Positions 57,267 through 64,000 of a DNA stretch of 64,000 nt are shown here, one piece after another. The notes beneath the pieces are model-generated. The model had not been told where the DNA came from. It ran no database searches and was given only the letters and a program-made list of their open reading frames with translations. Position 1 is the stretch's first letter. Every line of letters begins with the position of its first letter. This DNA comes from Acidobacteriaceae bacterium (GTDB lineage: Bacteria > Acidobacteriota > Terriglobia > Terriglobales > Acidobacteriaceae): NCBI GenBank assembly GCA_003134435.1, contig PLBE01000215.1, positions 96,162 through 160,161 of the forward strand, written 5' to 3'. The position numbers and the translations under genes are program-made.

Positions 57267-57675
57267 TGCTCAAGCTCCCCCCTTCTCATCATGACGGGCA
57301 AGCAAATCCATCCCAACCCCGTGCCGCTCCCGTCCTCGAACTCCACCATTACCCTGTCTCCGAATCTTGTGTGAACCCCGCTTACTCTTCAGGAAAAACG
57401 CATTGCCATCTACCTATCCCCACATGAGCTTAGCTATCGGCTCCGCACCAATGGGCTTGAGAACCTAAAGTCCACCCTTTCTTGGAAACAGAACCGATGC
57501 GCCCTTCGATCCGGACCTTGGCCAAACGGACGTATTTGCGCTAGCCCGGCGGCAATGCTGAGAGAAGGCTTAGGGAGGTCTCTAGGAAGTGGTGAACCAG
57601 CGCTTCACACAAAACTGGAGTCTCGGTCGTACTCAGCCTGAGCACGCCCGCAAAACACTGCTGGCGAAAAACCTG
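57267..57675. other. Intergenic region between phosphorelay operon and nuoI
   Basis: 409 bp. It should hold the promoter of the minus-strand phosphorelay operon near its left end. I see no gene, no clear operator, and no terminator for nuoI. Confidence 0.4.
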
Positions 57676-58137
57676 CTACTTCCTGTACACGGTCGGCTGC
57701 GGCCCCTTCTCCAGCGCCTCGCGATCCCAGATCATGCCTTCGCGGGTATAGTTCGCGAGTTCGAAATCCTGGGTCAGTTCGAGCGCATCGGTGGGGCAAG
57801 CATCTTCGCACAGACCGCAAAACATGCAGCGGCTCAGGTCGTAGGTAAAGTTGGTTAGCTCTTTGCGGCGGGTCTTTTCATTGCGCTCGCTGGTCACCAC
57901 AATCAGGTTTTCCGGACACGCCAGCGCGCACAGATCGCAGGAAATGCAGAGCGTCTCGTCCGTATCCGGATTTACGTTCAACCGCGGCGCGCCGCGGTAG
58001 CGCTCCGCCACCTGCGGCCGCTCCAGCGGATACTGCTCGGTATAAATTTCCTTCGGATCCTGATATCGGAACGTCACCCCCAGCCCCTCGATCAGGTCCA
58101 CCAAAAAAACCTTCCGCAGAATCTCGGCCACTCCCAT
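57676..58137 (-). CDS. nuoI: NADH-quinone oxidoreductase subunit I
   Basis: 153 residues. Two [4Fe-4S] motifs: C64-C67-C70-xxx-C74-P and C104-C107-C110-xxx-C114-P. N-terminal region GLGVTFRYQDPKEIYTEQYP as in NuoI. In complex I it passes electrons from the NADH arm toward quinone. No other nuo gene is in the window, so it is separated from the main nuo operon or is a second copy. Confidence 0.9.
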   Translation of the reverse strand: MGVAEILRKVFLVDLIEGLGVTFRYQDPKEIYTEQYPLERPQVAERYRGAPRLNVNPDTDETLCISCDLCALACPENLIVVTSERNEKTRRKELTNFTYDLSRCMFCGLCEDACPTDALELTQDFELANYTREGMIWDREALEKGPQPTVYRK

Positions 58138-58240
58138 AACCCGCCTAGCATACCACCGACCGGGACCCGGTTGGTGTGAGATCGGTCACAGAAGATTCGA
58201 ATGTCGAATCCGCGCTTGCCACACTTCCCGGTCAACTCGA

Positions 58241-58275
58241 AAACAAAAAAGAGACGCGGCCAACCGCGTCTCTTT
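58241..58275 (-). terminator. Terminator after the HAF-repeat gene
   Basis: AAAGAGACGCGG-CCAA-CCGCGTCTCTTT, a 12-bp perfect stem; read on the minus strand it is followed by a T-rich run. 20 bp after the HAF-repeat stop. Confidence 0.85.
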
Positions 58276-58294
58276 CCCAGAAGCTTGCCCTTTT

Positions 58295-59566
58295 CTACTT
58301 GTTAACCACTTGCCCAAGCGCGTTGTATTTGGTCGGCAGATAATTCCCGTCGCCGCTGTATTCCGCCACTACCGCGTGCGTTCCCACCGGAATCGCCGAG
58401 GTCGTGAACTCCGCCACCCCGCCCTTTAACTGCGCCGATCCCAGAACCTGCCCGCTCACCACAAACTCCACCGTCTCCCCGTCCGGCGGCGGTCCCGCAA
58501 TCGAGGTCAACTTCGCCGTAAACGTCACCGCCTGCCCCAATACCGAAGGGTTGGCCGACGAACTGAACGTCGCCGTCATCTTCGGAACTAAAACCAGGTC
58601 GCCCCTGCTGGTCGAGATGGCCACCACTCCGGCGTCATTCACTTCCACCGAGTATGCTTGCTGCTTGGCCGCCAATCCTGCCAGCGCAGTTAGATCCTGC
58701 ATGCCTCCGGTCGGAGTCCACAGGAATCCGTGCTGCACGCCGTTCCCCGTCGTCAGCGACGTTCCCGCAATCCATCCCTTGCTGTTTATGCTCAGAGCCG
58801 TACTTTCGTCGCCACCCAAAGTCCCCAGATCCTTCATTCCCCCCGCCTGCGTCCACGAGAATGCGTGCCGGTAAGTCGCCACCGGCGATTGCCCCACCAC
58901 CGTCCCCGAACTGTTGATCGCCAATGCCAGCGTCCCCGCCGGACCCAGATTCTGCAAACCTCCAGCTTGCGTCCAGAGAAAACCAACCGTGTTGAGGCTG
59001 CCGTTGGGAAAGTAATACCCCACCACCTGGTTCGAGGCATTGATGGCCACCGCCGTCGCCCCTCCGATGCTGCTGCTGCTGAGGCCCGGGGTCAGATCCT
59101 GCATCCCCCCAGCCGCTGTCCACAGAAACGCATGCTGTGTGTTCGCCGCAGTGTACGAGAGCCCTACCACCGCTCCAGAATCGTTGATCCCACTGGCCGC
59201 GCTCAAATTGCCCCCCAGCGAACCCAGCCACTGCACCCCGCTCGTCGGCCGCCAGACGAAAGCCTGCAAGTTGCCGGAATGGTCCGGATCCCCCGCCCCC
59301 ACCACATCGCCCGTGCTGTTGATCCCAGCACCCCCACTGTTCGTACCCGTCAGCCCAATATTCTCCGCACCGTTTATCCGGCCCCACGTCGAAACCTGAT
59401 ACGAACTGCTGTTGCCCGTGTTCACCAGTACCTGACCGCCGCTGTTGATCGCTGTCACTGAATTGGGACTCGATCCCGGCACCTTTACCACGCTGAACAC
59501 ACCCTGCGAATATGCGCAGGCCGACAACCACAGAGCAACCACCGCAACTCGGTTTACATTTTTCAC
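58295..59566 (-). CDS. Secreted HAF-repeat protein with Ig-like C-terminal domain
   Basis: 423 residues from GTG 59564-59566, with AAGGAGG upstream. A signal peptide (VAVVALWLSACAYSQG) is followed by HAF repeats of the type AFLWTAAGGMQDL, AINASNQVVGYY, AFSWTQAGGMKDLGTLGG, about seven copies from residue 40 to 330. The last 90 residues form an Ig-like domain (TFSSSANPSVLGQAVTFTAKL, GTHAVVAEYSGDGNYLPT). Probably extracellular or surface-exposed; no catalytic motif. Confidence 0.85.
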   Translation of the reverse strand: MKNVNRVAVVALWLSACAYSQGVFSVVKVPGSSPNSVTAINSGGQVLVNTGNSSSYQVSTWGRINGAENIGLTGTNSGGAGINSTGDVVGAGDPDHSGNLQAFVWRPTSGVQWLGSLGGNLSAASGINDSGAVVGLSYTAANTQHAFLWTAAGGMQDLTPGLSSSSIGGATAVAINASNQVVGYYFPNGSLNTVGFLWTQAGGLQNLGPAGTLALAINSSGTVVGQSPVATYRHAFSWTQAGGMKDLGTLGGDESTALSINSKGWIAGTSLTTGNGVQHGFLWTPTGGMQDLTALAGLAAKQQAYSVEVNDAGVVAISTSRGDLVLVPKMTATFSSSANPSVLGQAVTFTAKLTSIAGPPPDGETVEFVVSGQVLGSAQLKGGVAEFTTSAIPVGTHAVVAEYSGDGNYLPTKYNALGQVVNK

Positions 59567-60020
59567 TGTGACCCATCCTCCTTTGAGGAGCGCTGAAATC
59601 AACTGACTCCGGCGAACTCGCGACTACTACGCCCCACAAAGTGCAAGCATCGTGCCATCTTAAACCTCCAGTGTCAATTCAAGATCAGCCGTTAAATCTA
59701 TGAAAATATGTTATTTACATTCGCATGCACAAAGACTGAACTCTTCTTGTCCGTCTGTGCAGCAAGTTGCAGACACCCCATGGGAATGGAACTTCCCACA
59801 CCAAACGTAACCAGTTACCCGCTACAATGGTCGGTTCAGTCTCCCACCCCAGTCCGTCATCCAAGAACTCGTATCTGAGAACCGGGAACTGAGAACTGAT
59901 CTCCCGGCAACTGGGAACCGGGAACTGGGAACTGATCTCCCGGCAACCGCCACGGGTGACCGACAACTGCGCGCCTCTGACCAACCTCTCCCCGACCAGC
60001 CTTCCCCAGACGAACTGTGG
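59567..60020. other. Intergenic region with a 36-bp repeat before tadA
   Basis: About 454 bp. The left part has no supported gene. The right part contains two copies of a 36-bp repeat (separate entry) and runs into tadA in an open frame that lacks an ATG or GTG. Confidence 0.5.
59881..59948 (+). repeat. 36-bp tandem repeat upstream of tadA
   Basis: Two copies starting ACCGGGAACTG (59881 and 59917), 31 of the first 32 bases alike. The repeat is rich in GGGAACT words like those at 61603-61630. Its frame is open into tadA. Confidence 0.75.
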
Positions 60021-60449
60021 ATGGAAGAAGCCCTCCGCTGTGCCCAGCGCGCCTTGGAGGCGGACGAAGTGCCCGTGGGCGCGGTCGTGATCTGCGCCGG
60101 TCGCATCGTGGGACGCGGATGGAATCGCAACCTCACCGACTGCGATCCCACCGCTCACGCGGAAATCGTGGCCCTCCGCGACGCCGCGCGAAACATTGGT
60201 AACCACCGCCTGGTCGATTGCGAACTGTTTGCTACAATTGAACCGTGCGCCATGTGCGCGGGAGCGGCCGTTCATGCTCGCCTCCGCCGCCTGGTGTTCG
60301 GTGCCGACGACCCCAAGGCGGGCGCCATCCATTCGATTTTGCAGGTGGCAAATCACCCCAACCTGAATCATCAGATGGATATACGTGGCGGCGTTTTGGC
60401 GGGACGTTCAGCAGAATTGTTGCAGCAGTTTTTTCGGATGCGTCGTTAA
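60021..60449 (+). CDS. tadA: tRNA-specific adenosine deaminase TadA
   Basis: 142 residues from ATG 60021. It converts the wobble adenosine of tRNA-Arg(ACG) to inosine. Zinc site H46-A-E48 with the catalytic Glu, and P-C76-A-M-C79. The bases before this ATG translate in frame to PDELW, which matches the conserved TadA start (DELWMREAL), although no start codon lies further upstream; the real gene may begin at an unusual codon or have lost its native start next to the repeat. Confidence 0.93.
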   Translation: MEEALRCAQRALEADEVPVGAVVICAGRIVGRGWNRNLTDCDPTAHAEIVALRDAARNIGNHRLVDCELFATIEPCAMCAGAAVHARLRRLVFGADDPKAGAIHSILQVANHPNLNHQMDIRGGVLAGRSAELLQQFFRMRR

Positions 60450-60502
60450 TGGTTGGCAGTCGCTAAAAACGCGGCTTCAGTCTGCTGATCAACTCGTTTT
60501 CC

Positions 60503-60592
60503 GGAGAGGTGCGTGAGCGGTTGAAACGATCCGCCTCGAAAGCGGACATACCTTAACGGGTATCGTGGGTTCAAATCCCACCCTCTCCGCCA
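60503..60592 (+). tRNA. tRNA-Ser (CGA)
   Basis: Acceptor GGAGAGG pairs with CCTCTCC, anticodon stem TCCGC/GCGGA with loop CTCGAAA (anticodon CGA), a long variable arm (CATACCTTAACGGGTATC), T-arm GTGGGTTCAAATCCCAC and encoded CCA. 90 nt, a class II serine tRNA. Confidence 0.95.
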
Positions 60593-60616
60593 TTTTTCCC
60601 TATTGCTGAGGAGCCT

Positions 60617-60916
60617 TTGAACTCTCCCCTTCAAACTCCCTTTGACAGCGTCGAGAATGCCCAGCAATACGTGCGCCTCCTGATCGAGGCCATCACCGAA
60701 GCCAAAAATGATATTGCTACCGACCTCGGCGCCGCCACCGCCGCCAAGTCCGAACGCCGGGTGCAGGCTCTCCAAATCGTCCAGTTTAAGTTGGACCGAC
60801 TGGAACAACATCTCAATACCAGCAGCCGGCTCCTCAATGATCTACGCACCCTGAGACGGCTTCTGCTCGATGAACGTTCCGAACCCACGCCCACCGGACA
60901 CGGTTCCGCCGCCTGA
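60617..60916 (+). CDS. Small coiled-coil protein of unknown function
   Basis: 99 residues from TTG 60617; a GAGGAG lies close upstream. Mostly helical with heptad-like Leu spacing (VQALQIVQFKLDRLEQHL, LLNDLRTLRRLLLDE), so probably a coiled coil. No family recognised. It sits between tRNA-Ser and msrA. Confidence 0.6.
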   Translation: MNSPLQTPFDSVENAQQYVRLLIEAITEAKNDIATDLGAATAAKSERRVQALQIVQFKLDRLEQHLNTSSRLLNDLRTLRRLLLDERSEPTPTGHGSAA

Positions 60917-60954
60917 ACCCGGCCACGATTCAAGCCAATTTCACGTGCGCTCGT

Positions 60955-61494
60955 TCACGCTCTCAATTTCTCGGCAAACTTCTTCTCCAGCTTGGCCAGC
61001 TTCGGCGAGATCACGAACATGCAATAAGGCTGCCGCGAGTTCTCGTTGTAGTAGTTCTGATGATAGTTTTCGGCCGCGTGAAATTCTTCGGCGGGCTCAA
61101 CCGCGGTCACAATCGGCTCCGGGAACGCCTTGGCCGCCGTCAACTCCGCAATCGTATTCTCCGCCATCCGCTGCTGTTCCTCGTCGTTGTAAAAAATCAC
61201 CGACCGGTATTGCTCGCCGGCATCGTTTCCCTGCCGGTTCATCGTGGTCGGATCATGCACCGCGAAAAATACTTCCAGCAATTCACGATAGTTGATGAGG
61301 TCGGGATCGAACGTTACCCGCACCACTTCCACATGCCCCGTGTCGCCGTTGCACACCTGGCGATACGTCGCCTGGTCGGCGCGTCCGCCCATGTAGCCCG
61401 ACTCGACATGGGTCACGCCAGTCAACCGCTGGAACACCGCCTCAATGCACCAGAAACATCCGCCCCCAAAAACCGCTGTTTGCTCTTTGGCCAT
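60955..61494 (-). CDS. msrA: Peptide methionine sulfoxide reductase MsrA
   Basis: 179 residues. Reduces the S form of methionine sulfoxide in proteins. Catalytic Cys13 and Cys16 in GGCFWCIEA, then GYMGG, GHVEVVRVTFDP, the FFAVHDPTTMNRQGND motif and QYRS. Complete; a duplicated repeat lies directly upstream of its start. Confidence 0.95.
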   Translation of the reverse strand: MAKEQTAVFGGGCFWCIEAVFQRLTGVTHVESGYMGGRADQATYRQVCNGDTGHVEVVRVTFDPDLINYRELLEVFFAVHDPTTMNRQGNDAGEQYRSVIFYNDEEQQRMAENTIAELTAAKAFPEPIVTAVEPAEEFHAAENYHQNYYNENSRQPYCMFVISPKLAKLEKKFAEKLRA

Positions 61495-61628
61495 GAAGAT
61501 TGGATGCAGATGCGTGGAGGAAAGTACCCAGTATCCAGTCGTGCCATGAGGATTGGATGCAGATGCGTGGGGGAAAAGTACCCAGTATCCAGTCGTTGCA
61601 TTTCTGGGTACTGGATACTGGGTACTGG
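61490..61628. repeat. 53-bp duplication and inverted repeat between msrA and mqnE
   Basis: GATTGGATGCAGATGCGTGG-type units at 61498-61550 and 61551-61601 differ in only a few places, and each carries GTACCCAGTATCCAGTCGT. The copy border even repeats GCCATGA, which includes the msrA start. CTGGGTACTGGATACTGGG (61603 onward) is the inverted copy of the same core. Confidence 0.75.
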
Positions 61629-61639
61629 GTAATTTTTTG

Positions 61640-62770
61640 CTACACCGACACCGTAAAGGAAGTTTCCGTCCGCGTAACCGCCCGGTAAAGCGTATCGCGC
61701 TCGATCGGTTCCCGCCCCGCCTCCGTAATCAGCCGCACTAGATCGTGCCGCCGCAGCCCCTGGGGAGTGGTCGCGCCGGCATCGTGATAAATCTTTTCCT
61801 CGACCACGGTCCCATCAATATCGTCGGCTCCAAAACGCAGCGAAATCTGCGCAATCTTCGGCGTCATCATCTGCCAGTAAGACTTGATGTGCGGAAAGTT
61901 ATCCAGCACCAGCCGGCTCACCGCAATCTGCTTGATGTCGGTCATTCCCGTGGTCGTAAAAAGATGTTGCAGCGGCGTGTTCGCCGGATGAAACGCCAAC
62001 GGAATAAACGTCTGGAACCCGCCCGTCTCATCCTGCAAGGCCCGCAGCTTAAGCAGGTGGTCAACCCGGTCCTCATCGTTTTCGATGTGGCCATAAAGCA
62101 TCGTCGCATTCGACTTCAGCCCGATCTGATGGGCCAGGCGCGCCGTATCCAGCCATTGATCGCCGTCAATCTTGTGGTCGCAGATAATGTGCCGCACCCG
62201 GTCGGCAAAAATCTCCGCCCCGCCGCCCGGCAAGGAATCGACCCCCGCCTCTTTCATCTTTTCCAGCGTCTCGCGAATCGTCAGCTTCGATCGCTTCGCC
62301 AGATAAGCCACTTCCACCATGGTGAAAGCCTTCATGTGCACCTGCGGAAACCGCTCCTTCAATCCCGAAACCAGATCCAGAAAATATTGGAATGGCAAAT
62401 CAGGATGCAGCCCCCCCACAATATGAAACTCCGTGACCGCCTCGCTGTAGCCCGAAGCCGCCGTCTGGAAGGCTTCTTCAAGCGCCATCGTGTAAGCGCC
62501 CGGAGTATCCTTCTTTCGTCCGAACGCGCACAACCGGCAAGCCGCCACGCAAACATTCGTCGGATTGATATGCCGGTTGACGTTGAAGTACGCCTTGTCC
62601 CCATGCATCCGCTCGCGAACCCAGTTCGCCAGCCAACCCACCGCGAGAACGTCGCCCGTCCCATAAAGAGCTAGCGCATCCGCCTCGTTCAGGCGTTCGC
62701 CCGCAAGAACTTTATCTTTGATCGGGACCAGGCGAGGGTCGTCAGTCTGAAATGCGTGCGCGTTCGGCAT
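61640..62770 (-). CDS. mqnE: Aminofutalosine synthase MqnE
   Basis: 376 residues. Radical SAM enzyme of the futalosine route to menaquinone; it joins the chorismate-derived unit to adenosine. Cluster motif C74-xxx-C78-xx-C81 in NVCVAACRLCAF, then FHIVGGLHPDLPFQYF and PGGGAEIFADRVR, typical of MqnE/MqnC. The UbiA-type gene at the right edge fits the same pathway. Length is normal. Confidence 0.95.
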   Translation of the reverse strand: MPNAHAFQTDDPRLVPIKDKVLAGERLNEADALALYGTGDVLAVGWLANWVRERMHGDKAYFNVNRHINPTNVCVAACRLCAFGRKKDTPGAYTMALEEAFQTAASGYSEAVTEFHIVGGLHPDLPFQYFLDLVSGLKERFPQVHMKAFTMVEVAYLAKRSKLTIRETLEKMKEAGVDSLPGGGAEIFADRVRHIICDHKIDGDQWLDTARLAHQIGLKSNATMLYGHIENDEDRVDHLLKLRALQDETGGFQTFIPLAFHPANTPLQHLFTTTGMTDIKQIAVSRLVLDNFPHIKSYWQMMTPKIAQISLRFGADDIDGTVVEEKIYHDAGATTPQGLRRHDLVRLITEAGREPIERDTLYRAVTRTETSFTVSV

Positions 62771-62797
62771 CTATTTAATAATAACCCAGCCCGGTGC

Positions 62798-62834
62798 CCC
62801 AGGTTCGCGCCCGCCCTTTGGGCGCTAACCTGGG
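62798..62834. repeat. Inverted repeat between mqnE and the TA module
   Basis: CCCAGGTTCGCGCCC (62798-62812) and GGGCGCTAACCTGGG (62820-62834) pair with one mismatch around a 7-base loop. It is a REP-like hairpin, directly after the mqnE start region. Confidence 0.7.
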
Positions 62835-62975
62835 ATGTGCGCCGCCCGGTAGGCGCCGTTCGACTCCGCCTTACGACCCGCGACCGGGCAGCTATACAAT
62901 TAGAAAAATATCTCTTTGTCCTTCACGCCGTCATGAAAACATATAGTTATCAGACAATCATCAGCGAGTACTTCC

Positions 62976-63263
62976 ATGCTCGATACCCATGCAAGCCACT
63001 CCTTGACCGATTCCCTGCGCAACCATAGGACACATCTCAAGCGCCTCAAAAAGACGCAAGCCCCGGAAGTGCTGACCGTGAACGGCAAGGCCGAAGTCGT
63101 TGTCCAGGACGCGGCCAGCTACCAGCAAATGCAAAACCGCTTGCGCTACATGGAGACCCTTGCGGCCATTCAGGAAGGAATGGCGAGCGCGGAACGCGGC
63201 GAACTGAAGCCCGCCGCTCAGGTCTTTGACGAGATGCGGACCAAGTATGGCCTACCGCGTTAG
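62976..63263 (+). CDS. Phd/YefM-type antitoxin
   Basis: 95 residues. N-terminal Phd-like DNA-binding region with LTVNGKAEVVVQDAASYQQM (about residues 34-53), then a helical tail (LAAIQEGMASAERGELKPA) that should bind the toxin. It overlaps the toxin start by 17 bp, as usual in such modules. Confidence 0.85.
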   Translation: MLDTHASHSLTDSLRNHRTHLKRLKKTQAPEVLTVNGKAEVVVQDAASYQQMQNRLRYMETLAAIQEGMASAERGELKPAAQVFDEMRTKYGLPR

Positions 63264-63420
63264 TCTCGCCGCAACTGCTGAAGCGGATGCGTATGCGGCC
63301 TTTGAACGCATACGCGCCGCAGCTCCCAGGCACGCCGAGAAGTGGCTCATACGGTTATTCCAGGCCATTTTCAGCTTGGAAAAACTTCCCGCCCGCTGCC
63401 CCGTCATCCCCGAAACGTAG
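63247..63420 (+). pseudogene. Truncated RelE/ParE-type toxin
   Basis: 57 residues: MAYRVSLAATAEADAYAAFE, then ...WLIRLFQAIFSLEKLPARCP. This covers the first half of a ParE/RelE fold, whose members have about 90-100 residues with a C-terminal part ending in an RVIY-like strand. That part is missing; the frame ends at TAG 63418-63420, overlapping the end of the convergent prenyltransferase by 17 bp. Probably inactive. Confidence 0.7.
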
Positions 63421-64000
63421 GCGATCCCCGCACCAGCAAATCTCCCGCGACAAACAAAAAGAACACCACCGAAATGACTCCATTCATCGTGAAAAACGCC
63501 GCATTCAGTTTGCTAAGATCGTCGTGCCGCACCAGCGTGTGTTCATAGAGCAAAAGCACAGCCACTGCAATCACTCCCACGACAGCCAACTTGCCCAACC
63601 CAAAAGTGACCACCAGCGCGACCAGCAGCCCAAGCATCACGATGTGAAACAAACGCGCGATGACCAGCGCGTGCCTGATTCCGAGATAACGCGGAACAGA
63701 GTGCAGGTCATGACTCCGGTCGAAGTCGTAATCCTGGCAAGCATAGATCACATCAAATCCACCGACCCAGAACGTCACCGCCGCGGTCAGCAGCAATATC
63801 CGCGGATCGAGCGACCCGCGAACCGCGATCCACGCAGCTGCCGGCGCAATCCCAAGCGCAAATCCAAGCACCAGATGCGACCAGCGCGTAAATCGTTTGG
63901 TGTAGGAATACAGCAGAATCACCGCCAGCGCCACCGGCGAAAGCATCAGAGTCAAGCGGTTCAACTGAGAAGAGGCGAAAATAAAAATTCCGCAAGAGAC
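63404..64000 (-). CDS. UbiA-family prenyltransferase, N-terminus outside window (MqnP-like)
   Basis: At least 199 residues; the frame is open to the right edge (SCGIFIFASSQLNRLTLMLS before the listed part). UbiA features: membrane helices, SYTKRFTRWSHLVLG, and the second Asp-rich motif DVIYACQDYDFDR that binds the prenyl diphosphate. The first Asp motif is beyond the edge. Next to mqnE it most likely prenylates the futalosine-pathway intermediate (MqnP role), though 4-hydroxybenzoate octaprenyltransferase is possible. Confidence 0.87.
   Translation of the reverse strand, partial: VSCGIFIFASSQLNRLTLMLSPVALAVILLYSYTKRFTRWSHLVLGFALGIAPAAAWIAVRGSLDPRILLLTAAVTFWVGGFDVIYACQDYDFDRSHDLHSVPRYLGIRHALVIARLFHIVMLGLLVALVVTFGLGKLAVVGVIAVAVLLLYEHTLVRHDDLSKLNAAFFTMNGVISVVFFLFVAGDLLVRGSPTFRG

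Noticed and set aside
57267..57675. c-di-GMP riboswitch before the PilZ-containing operon
   Set aside because: Some GGC/GGTAG-like words occur, but I could not find the conserved GEMM-I core or its helices.
59715..60371. 218-residue frame opposite tadA
   Set aside because: Shadow, made partly of repeat translation; tadA motifs are clear on the plus strand.

Overview
The window reads as chromosomal DNA of an Acidobacteriota (Terriglobia-like) bacterium. This is inferred from two very large TonB-dependent receptors with an N-terminal carboxypeptidase-like domain, FG-GAP/UnbV secreted proteins, HAF-repeat and NHL-propeller proteins, a futalosine-pathway menaquinone gene, high GC, and many short GC-rich intergenic hairpin repeats. 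No rRNA, phage module, transposase or CRISPR array was seen. Three tRNAs are present: Asp-GUC, Leu-UAG and Ser-CGA.

Layout. 1-4.2 kb: a partial YeiH-type transporter with an unusually small membrane gene upstream, an aldo/keto reductase and PepD. 4.5-19.5 kb: a carbohydrate locus resembling a polysaccharide-utilisation locus, with a GH3 glucosidase carrying a PA14 insert, a TonB-dependent receptor, TPR proteins, an operon of two FG-GAP/UnbV proteins plus a TPR protein, a LacI-family regulator and a GH16 laminarinase-like enzyme. LacI-type palindromes lie in the GH3/receptor divergent region and in the FG-GAP/LacI divergent region. 19.5-21.9 kb: a scar-like stretch with two tRNAs, a repeat-containing broken small gene and a decayed conjugative pilin (trbC/virB2) remnant. 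22-31.6 kb: methyltransferase, orphan cytochrome oxidase subunit III, uvrA, secreted TPR and small proteins, a GntR regulator and a SprT-like protein.

31.6-37.1 kb is the most interesting region: an iron-transport locus with a CRP-like site, a promoter and a Fur-like box in front of an FTR1 permease fused to a DUF2318 Cys domain, then two FtsX-type permeases and an ABC ATPase. The ATPase carries a DtxR/IdeR-like iron-sensor domain at its C-terminus. The sensor keeps most of the metal ligands, but the helix-turn-helix is shortened and a His/Cys-rich stretch is inserted. This suggests direct iron sensing by the transporter ATPase.

37-64 kb: PagL-like lipid A deacylase, SDR, glutaredoxin, acyl-CoA ligase, a lone FtsX permease, EVE protein, a TonB receptor-cyanophycinase operon, a transglutaminase-like membrane protein, rimO-yacG-pgpA, an NHL propeller, a four-gene phosphorelay/PilZ operon, orphan nuoI, a HAF-repeat protein, tadA, msrA, mqnE, a Phd-type antitoxin with a truncated ParE-like toxin, and a partial UbiA-type prenyltransferase likely in the same menaquinone pathway as mqnE.
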